In this document: piece by piece, positions 1-11,813 of the stretch
Position numbering within the stretch: position 1 is the stretch's first letter
How the letters are laid out: the number at the start of each line of letters is the position of its first letter
Assembly: GCF_035582795.1 (NCBI RefSeq)
Contig: NC_134366.1
Span: 91,941,756-92,005,755 of the forward strand
DNA from: Mycteria americana
Taxonomy: Eukaryota > Chordata > Aves > Ciconiiformes > Ciconiidae
Direction of reading: 5' to 3'
DNA: 64,000 nucleotides
Program-made: the position numbers and the translations under genes
The notes under the pieces: model-generated
What the model was told of the DNA's origin: nothing
The model's database searches: none
The model's input: only the letters and a program-made list of their open reading frames with translations

Positions 1-1799
1 CTGGACATCTGCATATCCCCAAGTCAGTTTATAACAACTGGTGATTTTTCCCAGTTGAAATAGCAGTATGTCCTTGCCTATAACAGGCTGAGACATGAAC
101 TGAACTGCTACAAAAATATATCCAAGGGAACGCTGTGACCAAAACACATGCTATTGTTTCTCATTTGTGGTTTGATTGATGTACACGGGAAAAAGTAAAC
201 AGTTTTGCCTATTGGTGGCCTGGTGGACAAAAGAATGGCTGGAATGAAATCATGTAAGAGAGGGGGAAAAAGTAAAGTAAAATTGAGAAACATTTCATTT
301 TGGGCACTCAGACAACACTTCAAAAATCCATTTATAAAGGGGATACTCAGTATCCCAGAGTAACAGTCTGCAGTTATTGAAGTACAACACTGTGGGATTT
401 ATTTAAGACTGAATGGTACCTTGTACTGCCCTTAGTCCTGCTGAAGGCAATGTAGAGTGAATTATTATTCCACAAAAGCAGATATAGTCTAACTCTTACT
501 TATTCAGCTGAAGGAAAACAGTTCTCACTGGGACAATCTCTGGTTATCGCAGAACCGTAGAAAACTTGAAAGACTTTGACTTTCAAAGTCTTTTAGGGCT
601 TCCCATTCCCCTGCCCTAAGGGAGATGCAACCATATCCATGTAATTCCTGACAAATATTTCTCCTCCCCATCCTTAAGCTCCCCCAAGGCAGTTCCACAG
701 CCTCCCCAGGTGATTTATTGTCCTCCAAGCCAAGTCTCTTCAGCAGGAGACTGGTGCAGCTATGCCCCAGGCGCAGGGAGGAGCAGCTGGCAGGCAGGGA
801 GAGGCAGCCCACCTGCAGCCCACTGCAGGCAGCCTGGTGAGCTAAAGGTGGGCAGCCCTCCTCGCCCACGCGGTCAGTCCAGGCCTGGCAGCACATAAGG
901 CATCTGGAGAAGTTGCTCATAAAACGATCTCTCTGGGTTAACAGGACCATTGTTGTTTCAGGCAAGTACTAAAACACTACACACCCACCTGTATCTGCAT
1001 AGCGATAAAACAGTGGAGAAAATCTACGCGGTAACGGGGTAAGACACACGCTGATTTCAGATACCAGGTGAGCTGGTACGTCTTTGTTTCGTACAAGATG
1101 CTTGGAAGGGCAAGGCTGTACATGAAGCCTCTCCAGAAGCACAGAAGCTCTCTAGAAGGCATGTGGTATGTGTCACATTCCTTTTAAGTGGGTGCTTTGG
1201 CCACTTTAGGAAAATCTTGCCTGTTGACTAAAGCTTATCTTGGGGACGAGACGAAAGAGATACCTGAGGGGAAGGTTACGTCTGCAGGAGGAAGTGAATA
1301 TCAGTGTGGGAGAGCTGGAGTGAAAAGGAAAAGAACAGCAGTGTGTGACTTTCTCTGTGCCTTCACATGGAGGCAAAACCCCTGTACTTCCTTTTTGCGT
1401 AACATCACTAGCCTGCCACCCATTCTGCCTAGTCCAGACCCTCAGCTTGTGCCTTGTCTCCGTACTCATTCAAAGTGGTTCTCTGAAAATCATTATCCCG
1501 GCCTTGCACACCGACTGGAATCTTCTCCTGACATTCCCCTTCCGTCTGACTCCTTCCCAAATGCTTCTCTGACCTTGTGATGTCCTTTTAGTCTTCTCTA
1601 TCTACACCTATCCTCTGTCACTGACTTGTGAGAGATTGATTCTTACCTTAATGCCATCACACTCATTGTGGGATTTTCAAGCCAGGCATCAAGGTCATAA
1701 AATGAATAGAAACAGCCATTCACATAAAAGTTGCTCCTTCAAAAAGGTCGTATCTATGCTGAAGCGTTATGACTAGAATTGATTGCAGTTGGATCTGAT

Positions 1800-1841
1800 T
1801 GATAGTATCATGGGATCTGACAGTATCTCATGATACTATCA
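1800..1841. repeat. Inverted repeat, 13-bp perfect arms
   Basis: TGATAGTATCATG at 1,800-1,812 is the exact reverse complement of CATGATACTATCA at 1,829-1,841, with a 16-base spacer. It would fold as a short hairpin. No flanking duplication or known family is recognised, so it may be a transposon remnant or chance. Confidence 0.75.
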
Positions 1842-4800
1842 CTAAAACAGGACTTGTCATTCACTGAAAATGAGCTCTGATCACTGTGTAGAACTGTGGC
1901 CACGGCTTCCATCCTCTCATTTTTATTAGAAACATTGCATGTATTCAGGGCACTAGCTAGGAACTTGTACTTCACCAACACCATGGTTCATTTCTGTTTA
2001 CACTCCTACATCCTGCTGTAGAAAGGTTTTGCTTATGCTGTTGCAAAATTTCATTGAATATACCAAAATGTATTTTATTGTATTTGTAATCTAAGTTAAG
2101 TCTCAGAAACGTAAGCATCACACAAAAAAACTCTTTAAATAGGTTGCAGATATGATCCCTTCTCTAAAAATGACTGCAACAGTGGACACGTCTTTCTGCC
2201 AAACTGGATGTCCCTCCAATCATCACAAATTTTGCTTTTGGCTAAAAGCAATATTTGTTTCTCATGGTAGCTACATTTTTGTACTCAGCTTCCTCTTCTA
2301 CAATACCGTATGTGATCCCATTTGTAAGGTGCTGCTCTTCTCGGGACGCAGCCTATGTCTGTGTCACCTTAATTGTCCCATGAAGTTAAACATCACTTTT
2401 ATGCTATCATACTTTCAAAGACTCTTCTTTTCCATTCTGTGCTTATCTTGACCAGGGAACTGTATAGCTTTTTTCAAGTTTTCAGCCTTGCAGCTGACCC
2501 ACAGAAGCACTCGCCAGCTCAGCATGCTAGAACGTAGCAGCCACCCTTACTTTTTGAGCACGGGGAAGAGAGGGGGTCAGTCAGATGTGGGGAACCCAAC
2601 GCCCATTAAAACCCACTGACAGCTTTTCCCAGTCCCTGCCATTGGCATGGACACATCAAAGCCAGAGGTAAGGAGCTCAGGTGCAACACGGTAGCACAGA
2701 GCTCAGTCTGGATGGTAAAGGCCCATCTGAGAGTTTGGGTCATCACCTATTCAGATCCCCACTAATGTAGCCATATCGGTCCTGGCAGATTACATTAGAA
2801 AAATTGGCATAAAATTAGGTCAGGTATGGCTACAAAAATAGTGTCAGTGCACTGAAAACAGAGCTGCTGTTCAAATCTCATCCAAAAGTCTGGTCCAACA
2901 TGTGTGTGATACAGCTAAGCTAGAACACCAAAATATGGTGCAAGGCAAAATTCAAGCCCAAGATATTTAAGTGCATCATGATGCACCAGTTTAAATTTAA
3001 CACCTATTGGAAACTACATACCACTCTTCCTTGCTATCATTAATTTTTCTTCTCCGTTACATTTTTACATGCAGATGTAGAAATATGCTGATCCTTATGT
3101 TGTCCCCCTTGTCTCACAGAAACACTGTGAAACATTCATAAAAACTGACTACCTAAAGTCTTGAATAAGTCCTTTAAATTTACTATTTCAGAACTTACAT
3201 TATGTTCCTAATTGGTTTTCATATACTGCCTCAATTCAAATCCAAGTCTGGCTTTTATTAGGTTATCACTAAGGTTAACAGCTTAATTCTCTCATATCCA
3301 ATCATTTAATGCTACCTACTATAATGTGACATTCTATTGCTAATAAATTTTTTTCAGATCTATACGGAATAACTGCAAATAAAATGATTTTCATACAGTT
3401 CAGTGGACCTGAATCAATAATTTTGCTAGCTGATGGACTGGCCTCCCATGTTCCAGGTTTTCTTTCCTCAGCCTGCGATGTGTGGCCAGACTCCGTTAGA
3501 TTGTCCATTTAGCTTATCATCAACAGTTATGCTATAAAAGTATGCTTTTATGAATATGTCCTTGAAAAACTGGCTATCGGGAAACTTTTTCTTTTAAATA
3601 GAATGTTGGAAACGACTCCTAAGTAGTGTTAGAGCTTCTTCTACTGGGAAAGGTTATTCAAGGTTTAATGGGATTGAAATTTTCCTTTGCAACATACTCA
3701 TTATGAGCTACTGTTGTTCGCCTTTTGAAACAAAATGCTGGCTTGGGAATGCTGTCTTTTATTTAAAAATAAAAAAATGAAGTGCAGCTGACAAAGTTCA
3801 GATAATTGGACAGAGCAGCAGAGCTTAAACCAACAATGCATTCAGCACACCGACATGTGATATCTTTTGAAATCTCCATAGGGTCTTTTAGCTTACAGTG
3901 AGCCATTTCAGAATCCCGGACTGCTGCAGAATAAAGGTCTTGCACCAATTCCCAATGATAGAATTATTTTTTCAGCTTCTCCTTCCCTCCAGATCAATTC
4001 GTATTCTACTTGGTAAACATAAGTTTTTACAGACCCAGTCCAGAATCCTGCGAGTAATGCCAGAACTCTACAAAAAAAACCCAAAAGCCAGAAAAATGCT
4101 ATTAATGGAGCATCAGTATGGTCTGTCATTACAGCACGCTATTCTCATTAACACATAATAAAACTAAAACTGGTAGAATGCCAATAAAACAGGGATAGGG
4201 GAAAAGGAGTACCAAAAATGAGAGCCACTGGAGTAGATAGAACAGAAGCTCAGCAACTGGCTTCCTGCCACACTGGGTGCCTCTAGTAGCCCAGCTTCTC
4301 AGGGGGGCTGTGTAGCCTGTGATTAAAACACCTACTATTCAGGTTTAAGGTTGAAAGTACTAACTGTTAAGCTTTAAAGGCCTTCTCCATATTTTGGCTA
4401 GTATGACTTCCAGGCTGGCTGCTATGAGCTTTGCCCCATTCCCAAAGTGAAAAGAGCATCTAGAGACAGACTCCCATTTCACACTAGTTTTCTGAACTGG
4501 CTGGAACTGAATGGAGGAAAAAAATTGAATTCTATTACTTTTCCACCTCCTGATGTGAACAGCTCTATTCTGACCTCGTATTGAGCCCAGTATGATTTGT
4601 TTAATTCTCAAGTGAGACTGAATGTCCAACTTTACCAAGTGTTAACCTAAAACTACTGGCCAGCTGAACTGGCAATGATGTTTAGCAAGTTACAATTTTG
4701 CAGCAACCTGATGACGTTCCAAATAACAGACTGGTAGGTCTTGTAGGAAGATTTCAGCTTACCCTCAGCAGGAACGTCATGTAAAACCTTTGAACTTTTG

Positions 4801-5590
4801 CTTAGTATGTGGAACAAAGTTGTAACTCAATCAAATCTGCACCTCACTTGACTGAACAATCTCAGAAAAAGTAATCTTGATCAAGCCAAGCCATCAAGAA
4901 GCTCAGTCAGACTCCTAATGCAATGGGAGACTCTCAGAGACGTAAGATTTACATTGTGGAGGGAAGACAAGCTAAAGATGGAGGAAATACATTTAAATAG
5001 CCATGAGAGTAAGAGCTGGAATTAGTATTTATTGCCTACACGAGCAAATATGCTAAGAGACAAGTATCCTGACAAGTTGGAGAGACTTGGTAACCCTGTG
5101 GTGGCCAGTTAACATACAATAACAGTGTTGCTCCAGGAAACAAAAAGATTGTTTCATAAGCTCTGTGTCCCAATTCCTGTGGCCACATTTTGAAACATCC
5201 ACTCCCTCCCCCCCAAAAAAAACCCCCTAAAAACTAAAAATACCTCCTTCTGCTTACCTGACTGTGGCCAGAGATTGAGCCCACCATGATAAATGCAGCA
5301 AGCAAAGATCTGCCAGTCCCGGAGAAGACTCTTTTTCACAGCAATGAAGGAAAACACATGTATGCTGCTGTTCCTTATGCTGTGTTTTTCCCATGACTGG
5401 AGGGCCACGGTTTCCAAATCTGGCTGCTTAACAGCCAACATGCATTCACATAGCATGAAATATGGTGGGGAGGTTAAATATAAAACAGGATGTAAAAAAC
5501 AAAAGTAAACGAAAGGCAGAAAGTCAACCAAATCAGACTCAGGATAAATGCGGAGACAGAAGGGTTTGGTGCAGAAAAAAATATGTGACC

Positions 5591-5606
5591 AAAAAAAAAA
5601 AAAAAA
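5591..5606. repeat. Poly(A) run, 16 bases
   Basis: An uninterrupted run of 16 A on the plus strand. It could be the tail scar of an old retroposed sequence or plain slippage. No retroposed gene is recognised upstream. Confidence 0.85.
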
Positions 5607-8600
5607 GAGCAAACCAAGTGATTAGCATTTAAAAAATCTTTAAAAAGAGCCTTAAAGACTGAATTCAGTGCAATGAGACAGCAATGAAAGTATAACAGTA
5701 GATGTACTGAAGAAATGTACTGTGAGAAAATGCCTTCTGCAGCACTGGCAACAAATCTGAGGTATGTTGTTGACATACTCCCCAGTCTGGCTAAATACGG
5801 ATAAATTCATGGAAGTGCAATCTAGTGATAAGAAGCTCCTGAAGCAAGACTGAGGGCTTGGTTCAACCACGGCTTCAAGCTCAGTTCAGTACACTAGAAT
5901 CAAGCTGGAGTTCAAGCCGGTTCAGAGAAGGCAATGGTTAGGTGAGACAGAGAACGGATAGACCCCCTAGTTAAGTGCTGGAACGAAGGAAGCGCCAGCA
6001 GAAATTGGGAAGTCACTGACTGTTTAGGTACAGGCAGTCACACGGTCACACGCCTGGAAGTGCTGTCACATAAGACACCGACCCATCCTATAATGTTTTA
6101 TTTCACTCTTTCTTCACGGAAGTGTCTATCCTGTACGGACGCATAGGTAAGTGTATAGAAACCAGCTTCACGGGCAAGTGGTAAGCATTGCTCCTAAGAA
6201 GTCATTTCATTATGAATATTTTAACATAACTTTAGTTGTTTCTTCGTCTCAAAATGTCTTTATAAAAATGCAGGCAGGTACTCTTCAAGTACAGGAAAAA
6301 AAAAAAGTAAAGGTTAAGTTGCTGTACATGTAACAGAAGCTGCATTTCTCCTTGCTGTGAAAGTGTGAGCAAAGCGTGAGCACAGCCGATGGTACTGACC
6401 TTCCTATTGTCGACGGGAGAGCAACAGATTCTTGACAGTCTCCAAGGCAAAACAAGGGAGACCTTGCAAACATCTCTTTAGGGCTCTAAACAATAGCAAA
6501 GGTTCTTTCCCAGGGTTGAATTTCTCTATTCCTTTGGCACGCTTTCACAAAAGGGCTGGGTCCCTTGAGGTTATCTGCAATGTGCTTATGCTCAAAGCAT
6601 TAACATGCCTGTTAGCTCTGTACCCTTAGCATACTTTTACTGTTATTAAAGAGCGATTAAAACTCAGAAAAAGAGGATCTTGGAGATGAGATAGTGGACT
6701 GAGGTGAAGAAAAGCAGGGCTCTAGGCTCTAACCTCTTCTCATGCCACTTCAGGCAAGCAACGTGCTTCACATTTCTATTAACCATATATGCGTAGTTCA
6801 TAAGCTCTTTGAACAGAGATGGTTTCTTTCCTTGTGTATGTAGGTATAGAACAGCAGCAGTGTGGAGCAATGGCCCAAGCCAGAATGCCTTGGCACAACC
6901 AGTTGTATACTAAGCATTTTAACTAACTACTATGACAAGACTAATTTTGCAGCCCCCTCTATTAATAAAAGAATTAAAAACATTATATGGCAACTTCCCT
7001 TGTGATTTTTTGAGAATACTGAGCACTTAATAAGTGCATCAGTCTTTGGCTGCACTGCCTCTCAGCTTCTCAAACACCAGCGCGTATTTCTTTGCCCATG
7101 CGCCAGTGATTTCCAGCCACGTGGGGCATAACATTCCCTTGCACATCAGCACTGTGGGAAGAAACTACCGTCAGCAAGCAGGCTGTGAGAACTACAGCAT
7201 GTGTGTTAAGAGTTTGCTGTCAGCTGCTGCAGAGGCTGCTGGGCTTGGTACAGCTGGGGAGCACAGGGGTATTTTTAATTGCCTCACATAATTAAAGTAA
7301 GACTGCATTCAGGATCATCTCACCAGCTTTAAGTGTGCCAACTGAAGAAAGCTCAGGGGAAAACAAGGCATGTGTTGATTGTCAAACTATTTTAGTAAAA
7401 GAGATTAAGCGCTATTTTGAACATTATATTGAAAGTGAATGGGTGTGATACCAGCCAAGGTGTGATATCGTTAGTAGGCACATTCTCATACCATCCCAGT
7501 AAACAAGTTACATACCTATTATCCATTGGCAGCCACTTCCAGCCCAAAGGCAGAGCACAGATTTAGTCCCATCAGCTTCGGGTCGATTCAGTACTACGTC
7601 ACCGCGAAGTACTGCAGGATCCCTGCACTCCTCCTCTCAGTCCTGGACTCGTCTCATCAAAATTCATGGAGGAGTTGTGGACAGAAGTTCTCCCATTCCA
7701 GGACACATCTACACTGGGAAACGATGGCAGAGGGCTCTTGCAGATTTGCAGGAAAGCCACAGACTTGGCCGCATAAAGATGCTGTAGATTGTGACAACTA
7801 CATAAGCACAAAGCTTGGTAAACTACTGCAAATGCCTTATCTGCCTGGCCCCTTGCAGTGCTTCAGCTATTTAATCTAAAAAGGCCTGCCTTCTTTTTAA
7901 GCCAGAGTACTTAGCTGACCTGCCTCTGTGCAAAAGAATCCATTTTATTTTGCCATGTTATGCATGAAATTGACTCCTTCGCATTAAGGATACAAAAGCT
8001 TGATGGTAGTGCAAGATTCGTGGAAGTGAATGACCTGATGTAAACCCAAGAGAACTACTCCTGCCTCTTCCATTAAGATTTCTGTGGATGCACGACTGCA
8101 CATTGGTATCCCCAGCACAGTATGGAACTTTGTATTTCTGAATAAAATAAAGGATAAGAATTGTGGAAGTCTGTAGAGTCAATTATCCTCACTGCATGGA
8201 GAGAGACTGTGAAATAATTTGTATAATTTTAAAACACCATTTCCCTTATTTACTAAATACAAGTCCACTCATCCCTTTGGTATGTGTACAAGCTGTGTTT
8301 CTATTTACCATTGCCCACTTCTCTCAGAACTTTTGCTCAGCCTAAGAGCTTATTGATGGGCAGACCAAATACGCTTCTTTAACCAGTTTTGTGAATCCTG
8401 GTCTCTGCACGGAGATCGTTGTCTGTACCCAGCAAGGACACCACCCAGCAGAAACTGCAATTATTCTTAATTCAGTCCTGCTGAATAAAAATGGGGCAAA
8501 GAGGCAAAACCATTGAAAAATGTTGTTTATGCCAGGCTAAACTCTGCTCAGCTACACAAGGTTACCCATATTTGAAATACGCAGCACTGGCCTTTTGTGG

Positions 8601-9122
8601 CAGCTGCAGTTCATCTCCTGCACGATGGCAATGGGGAGAAGAACAAAGTGTATCAGCACTAGGAATATTTTAATAGGACTAGGATTAAATTTAATTGCCT
8701 CATTTTAAAAGATCATTTTATCAAATCCACTGTCTTACTCCCAGTTAAAACCCAGTCAGCATGCCTCTGGCTCTTTAAAACAGCAAGAGAGCATTTTTTC
8801 CACATGTTGAGGCAGGCAAAAGCCATTTCTACTTTGCCTGGGATAAGACATATATGAGATGTGCTGTTCATTTGCCACTTCTTCCAACCTCACCTGTGAA
8901 AGCTTGTGGCTGTTGAAGTAGGAGTTTATGGCAGCGCGTTTCTAGGATCATGAGGCTGATGGCTCTTTCTTTACCTCTACGTTGCTACAAATGGGAGAGT
9001 AAGCAGCCCCAGATGTAACGCTTCTTCTCTGACTGTAAGGATCTCCTTCACCTAATTCCCAAGGGGTAAAAGTAAAGATTTAATCAGTCTTTACACTTTT
9101 ATATTTTTTAAATTATTTAACT

Positions 9123-9128
9123 TTTATT
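9123..9128 (-). terminator. Distal poly(A) signal AATAAA of BASP1
   Basis: TTTATT on the plus strand reads AATAAA in BASP1 sense, within CAGTAATAAAAG. It lies about 850 bases past the stop codon and cleavage would fall near 9,100-9,110. I favour it as the main signal because its context resembles the end of the mammalian BASP1 mRNA from memory. Confidence 0.75.
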
Positions 9129-9700
9129 ACTGTTGCACCATTTATACAATTACATATAATTTCAATGCATCCATTGTACATTTTGTTTTTTCATTTGTTT
9201 TCCAATGAGTGTGTGTTGGTGTCTGTGACACAGAATGGAAGAGAAACTGGAACTGCAATGAACGCAGACTTTTTCATTTCCACTGACCAATAAACAGAAC
9301 TACAGGTGCACCCAACCACAGACATGCATTAACTCGTCATGAGAAATCTAGGTAGGCTAAGTAGGATGAGAATGCTTTTTACTCCCAAAAAATATTTGGA
9401 GAGGAAGAATTGGAGGATTGGCATTGAGAAATATGTGGACAGCTAAGTGGGTTTTGTCTGAAAGTTGGCATTCATCCACTGCATAAAAAAAATATCAAAA
9501 TAAGAAAGGCTGTAAATTAAAAAAACACAGAAAATACTGCTTTCATAAAGATCTGATTGCCTTGGCACAAACCCAGTGGGCAGAATCAAACGCATCACTC
9601 CCAAACCCCATTACAGAACAAAAAGAAGATTTTGATACATTGGTGGAGTGCATTTACAGCAGTTCAGATACAAAAGATGTGCTGTACTTTCAGACATCCA

Positions 9701-9706
9701 TTTATT
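9701..9706 (-). terminator. Possible proximal poly(A) signal AATAAA
   Basis: A second AATAAA in BASP1 sense lies about 270 bases after the stop, just after an A-rich stretch. Its use would give a short 3' UTR isoform. The hexamer alone is weak evidence in A-rich sequence. Confidence 0.35.
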
Positions 9707-9975
9707 TTACTTTTTTTTTTTAAATCCAGGACTTGTGTCAAGTTGGCAGAAAGTATATTAGATATTTCCCCACAAAAATACTATTTGGATTCTCCCCCCT
9801 CCCTCCCTCCCAACTTGATGGGACATCCTTTTCATTTTTTCTTTTTTTTTTTTTCTCCTTTTCTTTCTGGGCAATACATATTTGTTATTTCAGATCTGAA
9901 ACGAGTTAGTATAGCTGAAAAAATAAAAAAAAGACACAGGTTGTTTTAAGTGGTTGTTTCAACAGGCTGTCCAAT

Positions 9976-10710
9976 TTAATCTTGCACTGCTATGGTTTGA
10001 TCCGAATTAGTCGCTGGAACTTCAGAAGGTTTCGCTTCCTCTGGTGGGGCTGCAGGGTCCGAGGCCTTAGCAGTGGAACTAGGTGCTGCTGTCGCTGCCG
10101 CGGTCTCCTTGGAAGAAGGCGCAGCCTCGCTGCTGCTAGGTTTTGAGTCTGAAGCTGGGGCCACTTCACTTTTAGGTTCTTGGGCTGCAGGCGTTGCGGG
10201 AGCCTCAGTCTTTTTGGCTTCCCCTTCCTCTTTGCTCTTGTCATCTGCTTTACTGGGAGCTGTGGCTTCTGAAGGCTGGGAAGCTTTTGCATCATTGCTA
10301 GGCTCAGAAGTTTTGGGTGCTTCGCTACTGGCAGCTGGAGCAGGGGCTGCAGTCGGCTCCTCTTGCTTGGGTGCCTGTTCGTTGTTCTTCTGGGGCTCTA
10401 CTTTTGCATCAACAACAGCCTCCGACTTCTCTGGTTCTGGTTTCTGGGCTTCTTCCTGGGTCACTGTTTTCTCCTTCTCCCCTTCTTTTTCTTCCGTCTT
10501 ATTGGCAGCAACCTGAGTATCCTTTTCGCCCTTTTCCTCCTTGTTGTTCTCCTTCACTTCTGTGGTCTCTGTGGTTTGCTGGGCATCCTCAGCCTCCTTC
10601 GGAGTCTCCTCTTCCTCAGTTGCTGCTCCTTCAGCCTTCTTGTCTTTGTCTTTAGCTTTTTCATCATTGACACTGTACCCCTTCTTCTTCTTGCTCAGTT
10701 TGCCTCCCAT
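9976..10710 (-). CDS. BASP1: BASP1 / CAP-23 / NAP-22, myristoylated growth-cone protein
   Basis: A complete frame of 244 codons plus TAA. The start is the ATG at 10,710, which opens MGGKLSKKKKGYSVNDEKAK; the frame extends 23 codons further upstream, but that part is intronic, past a splice acceptor. The start context is good (A at -3, G at +4). Gly2 is the N-myristoylation site. The Lys-rich segment at about residues 4-25 is the effector domain, which in this family binds acidic phospholipids such as PIP2 and calmodulin; Ser6 is the family's PKC site. Residues about 30-125 are Glu/Lys-rich and about 126-235 are Ala/Pro/Ser-rich. No globular domain, membrane span or cysteine-based fold is visible, as expected for a disordered PEST-rich protein. 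The family acts under the plasma membrane in neurite outgrowth and actin control, and in the nucleus as a WT1 co-repressor. The length equals chicken CAP-23 as I recall; the human protein is 227 residues. No break is seen. Confidence 0.97.
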   Translation of the reverse strand: MGGKLSKKKKGYSVNDEKAKDKDKKAEGAATEEEETPKEAEDAQQTTETTEVKENNKEEKGEKDTQVAANKTEEKEGEKEKTVTQEEAQKPEPEKSEAVVDAKVEPQKNNEQAPKQEEPTAAPAPAASSEAPKTSEPSNDAKASQPSEATAPSKADDKSKEEGEAKKTEAPATPAAQEPKSEVAPASDSKPSSSEAAPSSKETAAATAAPSSTAKASDPAAPPEEAKPSEVPATNSDQTIAVQD

Positions 10711-10717
10711 GTTGGAG

Positions 10718-10745
10718 CTCTGTAACAGAAAAGAGGAGGTGGTTA
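10718..10745 (-). promoter_or_regulatory. Splice acceptor of BASP1 coding exon
   Basis: In BASP1 sense the sequence reads CCTCCTCTTTTCTGTTACAG and then AGCTCCAAC before the ATG. This is a pyrimidine tract followed by CAG, with the intron's last base at 10,720. A TAAC branch-like motif lies about 25 bases upstream. A second AG two bases downstream gives a NAGNAG-like choice that would only change the 5' UTR by two bases. Confidence 0.88.
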
Positions 10746-11008
10746 CCCAAAGCCCAGCATTTATCACCGACAGAATCAAAATCAGATCAACTGAGGTGCG
10801 AGAGAAAAATTGATGCCGGCTCCTGAAAAGAAGACTACAACAGGTTTGGTCAGACTTTATCAGCCGAACGCACAGACACCGCTGAGCACCACTGCTGCTG
10901 AGCTTAGGTCCCGCTCAGCCCTGCAGCATTTCAGTCAGCAATCCCCCTTCCGCCACATCCCCTTATGGACAGTCCTTCTCGGAACCCCTCTAACTCTGGT
11001 TACTTTGC

Positions 11009-11097
11009 AGGGGGGAGGGAGGGGAGGGAGATGATGGAGGATGATGGAGGAGGGATGGAGATGGGATGATGGAGATGTAACAAGATGATGGAGGAGT
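11009..11097. repeat. GA-rich imperfect GATGGAG repeat
   Basis: A G run and GGGA repeats (11,011-11,030) lead into degenerate copies of GATGATGGAG and GGATGGAGAT up to about 11,097. The plus strand is almost all purine with scattered T. It lies about 300 bases before the BASP1 acceptor in transcript order, so it is transcribed as a pyrimidine-rich pre-mRNA segment that could attract PTB-type splicing factors. That last point is inference. Confidence 0.85.
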
Positions 11098-11358
11098 AAC
11101 ATACATCATGATCTGTCGTGTCCAGAGGAAGGGATGTAAGGGGTGGAAGTAGAAAAAAGCCGTATTTATACTCAGGTTGGGCACAAACTGAATTTGACGA
11201 TCAGTCTTGGCATCCACCCCTGGTTAACGCAAAGTCCGCTACCACTCTAGCAAAGGCTATGAACCAGCTTTGCATTAAGGTTTGGAAAGATCAAAGCGAG
11301 CCTAAAGTCAGTGAGAAGGCTGATGTTCTTCCTAAGACAGAAGACTGCATCTACTTAC

Positions 11359-11720
11359 TCCACTCCCACCGCTTGTTACCTACACAGCCAGCTCCCACTG
11401 TATACACAGCCTACGCGTAGGGCTGATGGCACCCAGAGGCCAGGAGCGCGTGCCTCCCTCACCCAGCGGTGTGGGGACCACGCTCCCCCAGCCCCAGAAG
11501 CAGGAGCAGCTCCCGGGCAGGGACGTCCCCACGCACAGACCCCCAGCCGGTCCCTTCCCACCCCGCAGCTCCCGCAGGGATCGCCAACCACGAGCCCCGC
11601 GTTCCCGCACGTGGCTGCGCCTCACGGCCCCCGCAGCAAGACGGGAAACGCAGAGCCTGAAACACAGCAAGCCCGCCACGACTCGGTAAGACAACAGAAG
11701 CAAACACGGGCACTTCTGAA
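11359..11720 (-). promoter_or_regulatory. CpG-rich patch, candidate alternative BASP1 promoter/first exon
   Basis: Between 11,411 and 11,700 I count about 26 CpG by hand at roughly 65 percent GC, against an AT-rich, CpG-poor surround. In BASP1 sense the low-coordinate edge has a donor-like GGA|GTAAGT with its G at 11,358. The high-coordinate edge is preceded by two CRE-like TGACGT motifs next to TATTTTTTA stretches. Together these could form an alternative first exon of about 360 bases splicing to the acceptor at 10,720. A plus-strand donor-like CTCG|GTAAGA at about 11,682-11,689 also allows an antisense transcript. The CpG content is seen; the promoter function is inferred. Confidence 0.4.
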
Positions 11721-11740
11721 TGCAGGCTGACGTGTCGTAT

Positions 11741-11813
11741 GTGACGTGATGCAATAAAAAATAGGGGGGGGGGAAGGGTGACGTAATGCAATAAAAAATA
11801 GGGGGGGGGAAGG
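11741..11813. repeat. Tandem duplication, 2 x ~37 bp, with CRE-like motif and G run
   Basis: The units at 11,741-11,777 and 11,778-11,813 differ by one base substitution (TGACGTGA versus TGACGTAA) and one base of G-run length. Each has a TGACGT motif, GCAATAAAAAATA and a run of nine or ten G. The near identity implies a recent duplication. The AATAAA inside is on the plus strand and is probably not a functional poly(A) signal. Confidence 0.93.

Larger units (their letters stand above)
1..9099. other. Intergenic DNA downstream of BASP1
   Basis: No convincing gene is seen here. The open frames are short, lack recognisable domains and are not flanked by coherent splice signals. The base composition is ordinary, AT-rich vertebrate sequence. 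I see a short inverted repeat at 1,800-1,841, a 9-bp-arm hairpin at 569-593, and a run of 16 A at 5,591-5,606. A modestly CpG-bearing patch lies near 7,070-7,130. In other vertebrates the next gene in this direction is MYO10, but no MYO10 exon was recognised, so the stretch is called the BASP1 3' flank. Confidence 0.7.
9100..9975 (-). other. BASP1: BASP1 3' untranslated region
   Basis: This non-coding stretch follows the TAA stop at 9,978-9,976. It is A-rich in mRNA sense, because the plus strand carries T runs near 9,711-9,721 and 9,842-9,854, and it has a GGGA-type tract opposite the CCCT repeats at 9,784-9,811. The block around 9,120-9,200, just before the distal AATAAA, resembles the end of the mammalian BASP1 3' UTR as I remember it, so it may be conserved. 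Confidence 0.75.
9100..10719 (-). other. BASP1: BASP1 terminal (coding) exon
   Basis: The inferred exon runs from the splice acceptor (first exonic base 10,719, or 10,717 if the next AG is used) through the whole reading frame to a polyadenylation site about 15-25 bases past the distal AATAAA. It holds 9 bases of 5' UTR, the 735-base CDS including stop, and about 0.87 kb of 3' UTR. BASP1 genes I know have a non-coding first exon followed by one exon carrying the entire protein, which this matches. The acceptor and CDS are read directly. The 3' end is inferred and uncertain by tens of bases. Confidence 0.85.

Noticed and set aside
1..9099. Terminal exons of the neighbouring gene MYO10
   Set aside because: The synteny is expected from other vertebrates, but no myosin, PH, MyTH4 or FERM coding segment is visible.
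10073..10516. 147-codon plus-strand frame opposite BASP1
   Set aside because: A shadow of the Ala/Glu/Lys/Pro-rich BASP1 codons read on the other strand.
10711..10779. In-frame extension of BASP1 by 23 codons upstream
   Set aside because: A splice acceptor lies at 10,720 and the family protein begins MGGKL, with Gly2 needed for myristoylation. The extension is intronic.
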